From: Rhodocyclaceae bacterium UBA1310 | GTDB taxonomy: Bacteria; Pseudomonadota; Gammaproteobacteria; Burkholderiales; Rhodocyclaceae | NCBI GenBank assembly: GCA_002307175.1 | Contig: DBTS01000098.1 | Span: forward strand, 13,023-77,022 | Length of the DNA stretch: 64,000 nucleotides | Reading direction: 5' to 3' | Part shown: positions 32,653-40,903 of the stretch, piece after piece | Layout of the letters: each line of letters opens with the position of its first letter | How positions within the stretch are numbered: position 1 is the first letter of the stretch | Position numbers and translations under genes: made by a program | Notes under the pieces: model-generated | Seen by the model: only the letters and a program-made list of their open reading frames with translations | Told to the model about the DNA's origin: nothing | Database searches by the model: none

Positions 32653-33705
32653 ATGAAAATGACATTCCGTTGGTACGGCGAATCCGATCCCGTCACCCTT
32701 GAATACATCCGTCAGATCCCTGGCATGGATGGCATCGTCTCCGCCATCTACGACGTGCCCGTTGGCGAAGTCTGGCCGCTTGAGAAGCTGCAGACCCTGA
32801 AGGCCCGCATCGAAGGCGCCGGACTCAAGTTCGACGTTGTCGAAAGCGTCCCCGTGCATGAAGACATCAAGCTTGGCAAGCCCACGCGTGATCGCCTGAT
32901 TGCCAATTACCAGCAGAACATCCGCAACTGTGCCGCGATCGGTATCAAGGTGATCTGCTACAACTTCATGCCGGTGTTCGACTGGACGCGCACCACGCTC
33001 GACAAGAAGCTGCCTGATGGCTCCTCATGCCTGGCTTTCTCCACCAAGGAAGTTGAAGAAATCGACATCTCCAAGGGTATTTCCCTGCCGGGTTGGGATT
33101 CCAGCTACAAGGCTGACGAACTCAAGGCGCTGCTGGCCGAATATTCGAAGATCGATGAAGAGAAGCTGTGGGAACACCTGTCCTACTTCCTCAAGGCCAT
33201 CATCCCGGTCGCTGAAGAAGTGGGTCTGAAGATGGCCATCCACCCGGATGATCCCCCACGTCCCATCTTTGGCCTGCCGCGTATCGTCAAGAACCGTGAC
33301 GATCTGGCCCGCCTGCTGAAGATTGTGGATTCCCCGTCCAACGGCCTGACCCTGTGCTCGGGTTCCCTCGGTGCCGGCCCGCAGAACAACGTTGAAGCCC
33401 TGATCCGCGAATTCGGTGGCATGGGTCGGATCTTCTTTGCGCATCTGCGCAACGTCAAGGTTTCGCCGAACGGTGACTTCGAAGAAACCGCCCACGCTTC
33501 GGCCTGCGGCTCACTGGATATGGCGGCACTGGTCAAGGCGTATCACGATACCGGCTACACCTGGTATGTGCGTCCGGACCATGGCCGCATGATCTGGGGC
33601 GAAACTGGCAAGCCTGGCTATGGCCTGTACGACCGTGCCCTTGGCGCCGTGTACCTCAACGGCCTGTGGGAAGCTGTCGACAAATTTGGCGCAGCCGCCA
33701 AGTAA
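32653..33705 (+). CDS. uxuA: Mannonate dehydratase
   Basis: A 350-residue UxuA that dehydrates D-mannonate to 2-keto-3-deoxygluconate in glucuronate degradation. Signatures are FRWYGESDPVTLEYIRQIPG at the start, NFMPVFDWTRT near 113, MAIHPDDPPRPIFGLPRI near 199 and the metal-site segment VRPDHGRMIWGE near 298. AAGGAA precedes the ATG. Together with uxuB it forms the middle of the glucuronate route; isomerase (uxaC) and KDG kinase genes are not in the window. Confidence 0.95.
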   Translation: MKMTFRWYGESDPVTLEYIRQIPGMDGIVSAIYDVPVGEVWPLEKLQTLKARIEGAGLKFDVVESVPVHEDIKLGKPTRDRLIANYQQNIRNCAAIGIKVICYNFMPVFDWTRTTLDKKLPDGSSCLAFSTKEVEEIDISKGISLPGWDSSYKADELKALLAEYSKIDEEKLWEHLSYFLKAIIPVAEEVGLKMAIHPDDPPRPIFGLPRIVKNRDDLARLLKIVDSPSNGLTLCSGSLGAGPQNNVEALIREFGGMGRIFFAHLRNVKVSPNGDFEETAHASACGSLDMAALVKAYHDTGYTWYVRPDHGRMIWGETGKPGYGLYDRALGAVYLNGLWEAVDKFGAAAK

Positions 33706-33716
33706 GGCAGGCCGAC

Positions 33717-33878
33717 ATGGAAGTCTGGGTCGTTTGTCGGATTGGATGTGATGTGCCGCTCGCGGCTTTTTCATCGCGTGCGCGGGCCGAGGATTTCATG
33801 TTGCGGCACCCGGACTGGCAGTGCCGATGTATGGTGCTGCTGATCAATCCGGCATACGGGGTGGCCCAGGCTGCCTGA
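33717..33878 (+). CDS. Small protein of 53 residues, function unknown
   Basis: An ATG 12 bases after uxuA with AAGGCAGG upstream opens a 53-residue frame. The protein has three cysteines, an SSRARAEDFMLRHPDW helix-like centre and a hydrophobic end (MVLLINPAYGV). Composition and spacing look like a genuine small protein that could be cotranscribed with uxuA, but no family was recognised. Confidence 0.5.
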   Translation: MEVWVVCRIGCDVPLAAFSSRARAEDFMLRHPDWQCRCMVLLINPAYGVAQAA

Positions 33879-33881
33879 AAA

Positions 33882-33918
33882 ACAGCGGGCAACAGGAGGT
33901 AATCCTGTTGCCCGCTGT
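33882..33918. terminator. Perfect 16-bp hairpin between uxuA and rng
   Basis: ACAGCGGGCAACAGGA and TCCTGTTGCCCGCTGT around a 5-base loop. The T-tract is on the minus-strand side (TTTTT), although the genes on both sides are on the plus strand; on the plus strand it is followed by GCCGTTC. It may still end the uxu transcript or protect its 3' end, and would terminate antisense transcripts. Confidence 0.6.
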
Positions 33919-33999
33919 GCCGTTCAGGACATACTCCTTTGGCAGGGGGCGCGCCAGTCGTTAGAATGGCAGGCATTGCCAGCAACTGCCGGATATGCC

Positions 34000-35454
34000 A
34001 TGAGCGAGTCTTACCTGATCAACTTCACCCCGCAGGAAACGCGGGTCGCCTTGCTCTACAACGGTGTCGTGCAGGAACTGCACATCGAGCGTGAGCACTC
34101 CAGAGGGTTCGTCGGCAACATTTATCTGGGCCGCGTGGTGCGCGTGCTGCCTGGGATGCAGTCCGCTTTCATCGATATCGGGCTCGAACGCACCGCATTT
34201 CTGCACGTGGCGGATATCTGGTTCGATCGTTCCGCCGGTGAAGTGCAACGGCCCATCGAACGGATTCTGAATGAAGGCCAGAACGTTGTCGTTCAGGTGC
34301 TCAAGGACCCCATCGGTACCAAGGGTGCGCGTTTGTCTACCCAGCTCTCGATTGCCGGACGTCTGCTGGTCTATCTGCCCCAGGAAAAACATATCGGGAT
34401 TTCCCAGCGCATCGAGAACGAAGCAGGCCGCGAACAATTGCGTGCGCGCCTGCAGGGGCTGATGCCCGAAACGGAGAAGGGCGGCTTCATCGTGCGCACC
34501 CAGGCCGAGCAGGCCAGCGATGAAGAGCTTTCCGCCGATATCGCCTATCTGCACAAGCAGTGGGGTGAAATCGAGCAGCACCGCGCCACCGGAGAGGCTC
34601 CTGAACGGCTCTACCGCGATCTGAATCTGGCGCAGCGTGTGTTGCGCGATCTCGTCAATGCGGAAACACGCAAGATCATCATCGACTCGCGTGAGAACTT
34701 CCAGATGCTCACGCAGTTCGCCAACGATTACATGCCGCGGGTGGCTCAGCTGCTCGAACACTATTCCGGTGAGCGCCCGCTGTTCGATCTCTTTACCGTG
34801 GAAGACGAAATCCAGCGCGCCCTGGCGCGGCGTGTGGATCTGAAGAGTGGTGGCTACCTGATCATCGACCAGACAGAGGCGCTTACCACCATCGACGTCA
34901 ACACCGGCGGTTTTGTTGGTGCGCGTACTTTTGACGACACCATCTTCAAGACCAATCTTGAAGCCGCCCAGGCGATTGCGCGCCAATTACGCCTGCGCAA
35001 CCTTGGCGGCATTATCCTGCTCGACTTCATCGACATGGAAAACGAGGAACACCGCCTCTCCGTGCTCGCCGAACTGACCAAGGCCCTGGCGCGCGACCAT
35101 ACCAAGGTGTCGGTGGGCGGCTTTACGTCACTGGGTCTTGTGGAGATGACGCGCAAGCGCACGCGTGAGTCGCTTGCCCACGTACTCTGCGAATCCTGCC
35201 CGACCTGCGGTGGGCGAGGGCAGGTCAAAACCTCCCGCACCGTGGCCTACGAGGTCATGCGCGAAGTGGTGCGCGAAGCGCGCCAGTTCTCCGCCAAGGA
35301 ATTCCGCATCCTCGCCTCGCCGGGCGTCGTCGACCTGTTCCTGGACGAAGAAGCCCAGGCCATCGCCAACCTGCAGGACTTCATCGGCCGGCCCATCTCG
35401 TTCTACGCCGAAGCCAGCTACACGCCCGAGCAGTTTGATATCGTGTTGCTGTGA
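34000..35454 (+). CDS. rng: Ribonuclease G
   Basis: A 484-residue endoribonuclease of the RNase E/G family that matures 16S rRNA 5' ends and cleaves AU-rich single-stranded RNA. An S1 domain (about 35-120, GNIYLGRVVRVLPGMQSAF) precedes the catalytic region with Asp in TTIDVNTGGFVG and LLDFIDME. The zinc-link is CESCPTCGGRG. The C-terminal scaffold of RNase E is absent, which separates it from Rne. I chose the ATG at 34000 (MSESYLINFTPQETR). Confidence 0.95.
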   Translation: MSESYLINFTPQETRVALLYNGVVQELHIEREHSRGFVGNIYLGRVVRVLPGMQSAFIDIGLERTAFLHVADIWFDRSAGEVQRPIERILNEGQNVVVQVLKDPIGTKGARLSTQLSIAGRLLVYLPQEKHIGISQRIENEAGREQLRARLQGLMPETEKGGFIVRTQAEQASDEELSADIAYLHKQWGEIEQHRATGEAPERLYRDLNLAQRVLRDLVNAETRKIIIDSRENFQMLTQFANDYMPRVAQLLEHYSGERPLFDLFTVEDEIQRALARRVDLKSGGYLIIDQTEALTTIDVNTGGFVGARTFDDTIFKTNLEAAQAIARQLRLRNLGGIILLDFIDMENEEHRLSVLAELTKALARDHTKVSVGGFTSLGLVEMTRKRTRESLAHVLCESCPTCGGRGQVKTSRTVAYEVMREVVREARQFSAKEFRILASPGVVDLFLDEEAQAIANLQDFIGRPISFYAEASYTPEQFDIVLL

Positions 35455-35552
35455 CACAAACGGCAATGAGAAGCTGATTTGATTGTGTGTCTTGCTACGT
35501 CAAAGACCTCACGTAAATTCGCTTTTTCGCAGCAGGGTAGAGTTGCCTGCCG

Positions 35553-35591
35553 ACAGGGTCGTATTGCCGAAAGAATGGCGCCCTGTTTTTT
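35553..35591 (+). terminator. Terminator downstream of rng
   Basis: ACAGGG...CCCTGT with an inner TGCC/GGC pairing, followed by six T on the plus strand. It ends the rng transcript about 100 bases after its stop, immediately ahead of the polysaccharide island. Confidence 0.65.
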
Positions 35592-35621
35592 GGGCTGGTG
35601 TCAGAGAACTGGGGTGGTAGT

Positions 35622-36956
35622 GTGAAAGATTGGCTGAGCGGGCTCAAGCAACGTGTCGGGCTGGATTTCCATATTTTTTTAACCTTGGCTTCCAGACTTT
35701 GGACCGTGGTCGCAGGGGCGGTCATGATCATCGGCCTGCCGCACTGGCTATCAGGTGAGGAACAGGGTTTCTATTTCACTTTTTACAGTTTGATTGGCCT
35801 ACAGGTTTTTTTTGAAATGGGCTTGAACTATGTCGTTGTCCAGTTTGTTGGCCACGAAGTGGCGCATTTGCAATTCAATGACCAAGGGAGCCTGAGTGGC
35901 CCGGCGAAAAATCTGCAGCGCCTTGGTTCGCTTGTCCGATTGCTGCATCGCTGGTACCTGGGGATGGCAATTGCCTTTGGAATATTGGTGGCGATTGCCG
36001 GCGCATGGTTCTTTGCACGGAGTCACGAGCTACCGGTTTCCGCATGGTTAGGGCCATGGTTGATGCTTGTGGGGCTAGCAGCAGTCAATCTTTACGTAAG
36101 CCCTTTTTTATCCGTAGTGGAAGGTGCCGGGTTCGTCGGGCAGGTGGCACGACTGCGGCTCCTGATGTCGATCCTGGGATATTTGCCATTATGGGCTTTG
36201 ATGAGCGCCGGGGCGGGTTTGTGGGCCGTGCCATGTGCTCAATTGAGCCTCGCTCTGGGTTGTTTTCTTTGGTTACGATTGCGCGCGCGTTTTGTGCTTG
36301 ACCTGCGATCAGCGGAAAGTGGAGGGGAGGGAATTCGTTGGCGAGATGAAATTTTTCCCTTCCAGTGGCGTATCGCGCTGAGCTGGATAAGTGGGTATTT
36401 CATCTTTCAACTGTTCAACCCTATCCTGTTTGCCCGGCGTGGTGCGCTTGAAGCAGGCAGGGCAGGTCTTGCCCTGACCATCTTTATGACACTTCTGACA
36501 GTGTCGATGAGTTGGGTAAATGCCAAGGCGCCAGTCATCGCGGGTTTGTTGGCCAGACAAGAAAAACTTGAAGCTCAGAGTCTATTTCGCGGACTACTAT
36601 TACGCTCAGCACTATTTAATTTGCTTGGCTGTGCCGGTGTACTCGCGGGGGTATGGGGCTTGCACTGGTTTGGTCTGGGTCTGGCCGAGCGTCTGCCGGA
36701 CTATACCGCCCTGTTCTGCATAGCAGTTGCCACCATCTCTAATCACCTTGTTTCCGCGCTTGCGGTTTTCATGCGAGCCCACAAGGAAGAGCCACTTGTG
36801 TATTCTTCCATGGGGATGGCAGTGCTGAGCATTAGTGGAGTGTTTCTGGCAGCAGGATACGGAACAGATATAGTAATGGCGACTTATGCCATTTTGGCTC
36901 TATGCGTAGGGCTACCATGGGCGCTATTCATTTTTCGGCGGTATTGGGCTGTGTAA
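35622..36956 (+). CDS. Polysaccharide flippase-like membrane protein (MOP superfamily)
   Basis: A 444-residue protein with about 12 hydrophobic helices and short loops, like Wzx-type flippases that move lipid-linked sugar units across the inner membrane. Sequence identity to known Wzx cannot be judged by eye, so the assignment rests on topology and on position at the head of a glycosyltransferase and nucleotide-sugar cluster. The start is probably GTG at 35622, preceded by GGGG with 7-base spacing; another GTG at 35598 is possible. The first about 15 residues are amphipathic and cytoplasmic. Confidence 0.75.
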   Translation: MKDWLSGLKQRVGLDFHIFLTLASRLWTVVAGAVMIIGLPHWLSGEEQGFYFTFYSLIGLQVFFEMGLNYVVVQFVGHEVAHLQFNDQGSLSGPAKNLQRLGSLVRLLHRWYLGMAIAFGILVAIAGAWFFARSHELPVSAWLGPWLMLVGLAAVNLYVSPFLSVVEGAGFVGQVARLRLLMSILGYLPLWALMSAGAGLWAVPCAQLSLALGCFLWLRLRARFVLDLRSAESGGEGIRWRDEIFPFQWRIALSWISGYFIFQLFNPILFARRGALEAGRAGLALTIFMTLLTVSMSWVNAKAPVIAGLLARQEKLEAQSLFRGLLLRSALFNLLGCAGVLAGVWGLHWFGLGLAERLPDYTALFCIAVATISNHLVSALAVFMRAHKEEPLVYSSMGMAVLSISGVFLAAGYGTDIVMATYAILALCVGLPWALFIFRRYWAV

Positions 36957-37012
36957 TTCAACAAGGCCGTAAGCTTAACCATAAGAATTAGATAGTGAGG
37001 AGCGCAATTCGC

Positions 37013-37954
37013 ATGAAGCCTTTGCTGAGTATATGTATACCAACGCTTGATCGTGCAGAGCTATTGGAGCGGGTTCTTTCTTCACTGTCTTTGGTTGTCA
37101 GAAATTATCCTGTAGAAGTATGTATTTCAGATAATGCATCCACGGATAATACAGTAGATATTATTCAGAAAATGGCGGGAGGTTTTGAGGATTTCAAGTC
37201 TGCTCGACTGACGTCGCGTTCGGTGTATGCCTCTAATCTTTTGTCAGCAGTGAAATTATCTACAGCGGATTTTGTTTGGGTATTGCCGGATTATGCACAT
37301 GTTGATGTAAAAACACTGAACAAAATATTAAATCTATTGAAGGTGGGGCCGGTAGATGCAATATTCATGAATGTAGGAGATAGAATTCATGATAAATCCG
37401 ACCTTGATTTGATAAGTACGGCAGATGCTTTTGATTTGTTTGGATGGCATTCAACCCTGCTGGGAAGTGCGGTGGTTCAACGATCGGCTTATCTGATGGG
37501 TGTGGAGAAATTTGCAGAATCCGATTTTATCCAATTTCTGGCTTGTTTTACCCATTTGGCAGAAATCAAGGGTAGTACAGAGAGTGCCAAAATATATTGG
37601 CTTGGCGAAAATGCATGGTATGCGGATGCCGCAAAAAAAACGGCGTGGGGCGACCGGGCGCTGACTGTATGGATGAAACGCTGGAGAGATGCCTGCTTGT
37701 CGATGTCTTATGCGTTTTCCGAAGCTGAATGCAAAAAGGTATTGCGTTCCCATCAAAATAAGTCGGGAATGTTTTCTTTTTCAGCCTTGTGCGCATTCAG
37801 AGCAAACAGGGGGTGCTCCTTGCGTGAGCTCTGGGCCTTAAGAGAGTGTTGGTTTGATACCGGACTATTTTGCGTATTCAAGGCCGCTTTGGTGGGATTG
37901 CTTCCGAGTAGTTTTTTTAGATTGCTTCGCACGTGCAGGCGTAGTCTCCAATGA
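37013..37954 (+). CDS. Family 2 glycosyltransferase
   Basis: A 313-residue GT-A glycosyltransferase. It begins LLSICIPTLDRAELLERVL and has the nucleotide-binding SDNASTDNT near residue 42; the next conserved acidic region is VWVLPDYAHV near 92. The start resembles abequosyltransferase-type enzymes that transfer 3,6-dideoxyhexoses, which would fit the ddh genes downstream, but the acceptor and donor are not proven. GTGAGGAG precedes the ATG. The stop overlaps the next gene (ATGA). The base composition is AT-rich compared with the housekeeping genes. Confidence 0.8.
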   Translation: MKPLLSICIPTLDRAELLERVLSSLSLVVRNYPVEVCISDNASTDNTVDIIQKMAGGFEDFKSARLTSRSVYASNLLSAVKLSTADFVWVLPDYAHVDVKTLNKILNLLKVGPVDAIFMNVGDRIHDKSDLDLISTADAFDLFGWHSTLLGSAVVQRSAYLMGVEKFAESDFIQFLACFTHLAEIKGSTESAKIYWLGENAWYADAAKKTAWGDRALTVWMKRWRDACLSMSYAFSEAECKKVLRSHQNKSGMFSFSALCAFRANRGCSLRELWALRECWFDTGLFCVFKAALVGLLPSSFFRLLRTCRRSLQ

Positions 37955-38856
37955 TCAAAAATAGCGTTGTAGCCGTTGTAGTGACTTATCACCCTGAGCT
38001 TTTTGTTTTGCAAAAGTTGCTGGAAGGTTTGAATGGGCAGGTACAGTCAATTGTAATCGTTGACAACGGAACGTCAGAGCTTGTTTTGCAGAGGATGCAA
38101 GATCATATTCCGGCTTCCTGTACCGTCATCAGGCTGGGACGCAATCAGGGGATTGGCGCTGCTCAGAATGTTGGCATCAGATACGCTAAGGATGCTGGTG
38201 CAACACATGTCATTCTGTTTGACCACGATAGCGCACCGGCTCCTGACATGGTGGAGCGGCTGCTGGTTTGCATGAATAGGATTGAGTCCGGTGGGGTAAA
38301 GGTAGCTTGCGTTGGTCCCCGCTATAACGATGAGCGTCAGGATAATCCCCCTCCGTTTATCCAGGTCAAAGGAATCAGCTTGACCCGCCGACTTGTTCCT
38401 GAAGATGGGGATGCTGCAGAAGTGGATTACCTGATCGCTTCCGGGTGCCTGATAAAAATAAAGGCGCTGGATGAGGTTGGATTGATGGATGAAGCGTTAT
38501 TTATCGACTACGTCGATATCGAATGGGGACAGCGTGCGAGGAGTCTGGGGTGGAAGAATTTTGGTTGTTTCTCTGCTCTGATGCAACACTCTCTGGGAGA
38601 CGATCCTATTGTGTTTTTGGGTCATGCTTATCCAGCTCGAAGTCCTTTGCGCCATTATTACATGTTCCGTAACGCTGTTTTGTTGTACAAAATGCCACAT
38701 ATCCCTTTGGGCTGGAAAATTGCTGATGGGATGCGTGGGGTGCTAAGGTGTGGATTCTATGTGCTGCTTGCCAAACCACGACTGATGCATCTAAGGATGA
38801 TTGCCAAAGGGATATGGCACGGTTGTTGTGGGGAGAATGGGCAATATGTTTCCTGA
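37951..38856 (+). CDS. Rhamnosyltransferase-like family 2 glycosyltransferase
   Basis: A 301-residue GT2 enzyme. Its N-terminus (VAVVVTYHPE, IVIVDNGTS, NQGIGAAQNVGI) and HVILFDHDSAPAPDMV, where DHD corresponds to the metal-binding DXD, match the rhamnosyltransferase (RfbF/RgpB-type) subgroup. FIDYVDIEWGQRARSLGW is the conserved acceptor-side segment. It is translationally coupled to the preceding glycosyltransferase. No dTDP-rhamnose genes are in the window, so the sugar donor is uncertain. Confidence 0.82.
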   Translation: MIKNSVVAVVVTYHPELFVLQKLLEGLNGQVQSIVIVDNGTSELVLQRMQDHIPASCTVIRLGRNQGIGAAQNVGIRYAKDAGATHVILFDHDSAPAPDMVERLLVCMNRIESGGVKVACVGPRYNDERQDNPPPFIQVKGISLTRRLVPEDGDAAEVDYLIASGCLIKIKALDEVGLMDEALFIDYVDIEWGQRARSLGWKNFGCFSALMQHSLGDDPIVFLGHAYPARSPLRHYYMFRNAVLLYKMPHIPLGWKIADGMRGVLRCGFYVLLAKPRLMHLRMIAKGIWHGCCGENGQYVS

Positions 38857-39062
38857 TGATTCGGGTGGAAATGATGAATGGATTGATTGGTTGATTTGTG
38901 GTTTAGGAGTTCTGTAAAAGAAGGGTGGTTGTTGTAAGTGTATTATTTTTATGTGATTTTTAACATAATTTAATGCCACATTATTTTTCAAATCAGCTTG
39001 CCGGTTATTTTTAATGGCTTGGTAATTTTTAATAAGTAGTTAGAGTGGCTACGGAGAAAAAA
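38857..39062 (+). promoter_or_regulatory. AT-rich promoter region of the dideoxysugar operon
   Basis: About 200 bases without a gene, strikingly AT-rich from 38940 on. It contains a near-direct repeat GGTTATTTTTAAT / GGTAATTTTTAAT (about 39002-39032) and TATTAT-like boxes. It probably drives the ddhA-to-Wzz-like genes. Which hexamers are used cannot be fixed by eye. Confidence 0.45.
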
Positions 39063-39833
39063 GTGAAAGCAGTGATACTGGCAGGAGGTCTTGGTACTCG
39101 AATTTCAGAAGAGTCGGTAGTTCGGCCAAAGCCTATGATTGAAATCGGTGGAAAACCGATCCTGTGGCACATCATGAAAATATATTCCTCTTTCGGAATT
39201 AATGAGTTCGTGGTTTGTTGTGGCTATAAAGGCTACGTAATCAAGGAATATTTCGCAAATTACTTTCTGCACATGTCCGATGTGACGTTCGACATGGCAC
39301 AGAACAGGATGGAAGTGCATCAGCAGCACGCCGAGCCATGGCGCGTTACGCTTGTGGATACAGGCGATCAGACCATGACAGGCGGGCGCCTCAAACGAAT
39401 TGCCATGCATGTTGGTGAAGAAGATTTTTGCATGACGTATGGTGATGGTGTGGCTGACGTCGATATTGCAGCATTGTTGGATTTTCATCGGCAGCACGGC
39501 CGTTTGGCAACTGTAACCGCAACGCAGCCGCCAGGCAGGTACGGGTCTTTGAATCTCGACGGATCGTCTGTGCGCAGTTTCCTTGAGAAACCGGTGGGAG
39601 ACGGAGGATGGATTAACGGAGGGTTTTTCGTACTGTCACCTAAAGTGCTTGATCTGATCGATGGTGACAGTACGATCTGGGAACGTACGCCGATGGAGCG
39701 GCTGGCTACGTCAGGCCAACTGGAAGCCTATTTTCACAAAGGGTTCTGGCAGCCGATGGATACTCTGCGTGACAAAATCAGCCTGGAAGAACTCTGGCAA
39801 GCGGGCCGTGCGCCATGGAAGGTGTGGGAATGA
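39063..39833 (+). CDS. ddhA: Glucose-1-phosphate cytidylyltransferase
   Basis: A 256-residue nucleotidyltransferase (RfbF/DdhA) making CDP-D-glucose, the entry to CDP-3,6-dideoxyhexoses. It begins VKAVILAGGLGTRISEES with the pyrophosphorylase loop, and has PMIEIGGKPILWHIM near 30, CMTYGDGVADVD near 125 and WINGGFFVL near 185. The GTG at 39063 has GGAG six bases upstream and gives the length of the Salmonella enzyme; a GTG at 39045 would add six residues. First gene of the CDP-sugar segment; it overlaps ddhB. Confidence 0.95.
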   Translation: MKAVILAGGLGTRISEESVVRPKPMIEIGGKPILWHIMKIYSSFGINEFVVCCGYKGYVIKEYFANYFLHMSDVTFDMAQNRMEVHQQHAEPWRVTLVDTGDQTMTGGRLKRIAMHVGEEDFCMTYGDGVADVDIAALLDFHRQHGRLATVTATQPPGRYGSLNLDGSSVRSFLEKPVGDGGWINGGFFVLSPKVLDLIDGDSTIWERTPMERLATSGQLEAYFHKGFWQPMDTLRDKISLEELWQAGRAPWKVWE

Positions 39834-40903
39834 ACATGGACTTCTGGCGCGGGAAGCGGGTATTTCTGACAGGACACACTGGTTTCAAGGGCAGCTGGAT
39901 GTCATTATGGCTGCAAACCATGGGAGCTCAGGTCACTGGGTTTGCGCTGGCGCCGAATACCGATCCCAGCCTGTTTGAAGAGGCTCGGGTAGCTGAAGGC
40001 ATGGTATCGATTATTGGTGACGTGCGAGACCCGGCTTTGCTTCAACGAGTCATGGCAGATGCCAGGCCAGAAATCGTGATTCATATGGCTGCACAACCGC
40101 TGGTTCGGTACTCATATGCCCACCCGGTCGAAACCTACGCTACCAATGTGATGGGGTCGGTACATCTTTTGGAGGCTGTTCGACAGGTCGGAGGTGTGCG
40201 GGCTGTCGTAATGATTACGAGCGATAAATGTTATGAGAACCGGGAATGGGTTTGGGGCTACCGTGAAAATGAAGCAATGGGTGGGTTTGACCCCTACAGC
40301 AACAGCAAGGGCTGTGCGGAACTGGTTACGGCAGCCTACCGTTCCTCTTTCTTTAATCCATCTACGTATGCCCAGCATGGTGTGGCAATCGCCAGCGGGC
40401 GCGCCGGGAATGTAATCGGAGGTGGGGATTGGGCTTTGGATCGCCTTGTGCCTGACATCGTCAGGGCAATCGAGCAGGGCCGTGAGGTTGTGATACGCAG
40501 TCCTTATGCCATTCGTCCCTGGCAGCACGTACTTGAACCCCTCTCAGGATATTTGCAGCTGGCCCACAAGCTTTATGAAGAGGGCGCCGGTTTTGCGGAG
40601 GGCTGGAACTTTGGCCCGGACGAGCATGAATCCAGGCCTGTTGGATGGATAGTCGAAAAGCTTACCGAGATATGGGGAGACGGAGCGTCTTTCCGCATTG
40701 ATGCCTCACAAGCCAATGTGCACGAGGCACACTACCTCAAGCTCGACTGCTCCAAGGCGCACATGCGGCTTAACTGGCGTCCGCGATGGAATCTGTTTTA
40801 CACCCTTGGGAAAATTGCGGAATGGCATAAGTCGCAGCAGGCGGGGGCAGATATGCAAGCCGTGACATTGTCCCAGATCCGGGAATACGAAGCCGCAGCA
40901 TGA
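39830..40903 (+). CDS. ddhB: CDP-glucose 4,6-dehydratase
   Basis: A 357-residue extended SDR (RfbG/DdhB) that makes CDP-4-keto-6-deoxyglucose with bound NAD. The nucleotide-binding motif is VFLTGHTGFKGSW near residue 11, the catalytic region has MITSDKCYEN near 125, and the YxxxK pair lies in DPYSNSKGCAE near 152. The start overlaps the ddhA stop (ATGA) and the stop overlaps ddhC in the same way, so the three enzymes are made together. Confidence 0.95.
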   Translation: MNMDFWRGKRVFLTGHTGFKGSWMSLWLQTMGAQVTGFALAPNTDPSLFEEARVAEGMVSIIGDVRDPALLQRVMADARPEIVIHMAAQPLVRYSYAHPVETYATNVMGSVHLLEAVRQVGGVRAVVMITSDKCYENREWVWGYRENEAMGGFDPYSNSKGCAELVTAAYRSSFFNPSTYAQHGVAIASGRAGNVIGGGDWALDRLVPDIVRAIEQGREVVIRSPYAIRPWQHVLEPLSGYLQLAHKLYEEGAGFAEGWNFGPDEHESRPVGWIVEKLTEIWGDGASFRIDASQANVHEAHYLKLDCSKAHMRLNWRPRWNLFYTLGKIAEWHKSQQAGADMQAVTLSQIREYEAAA

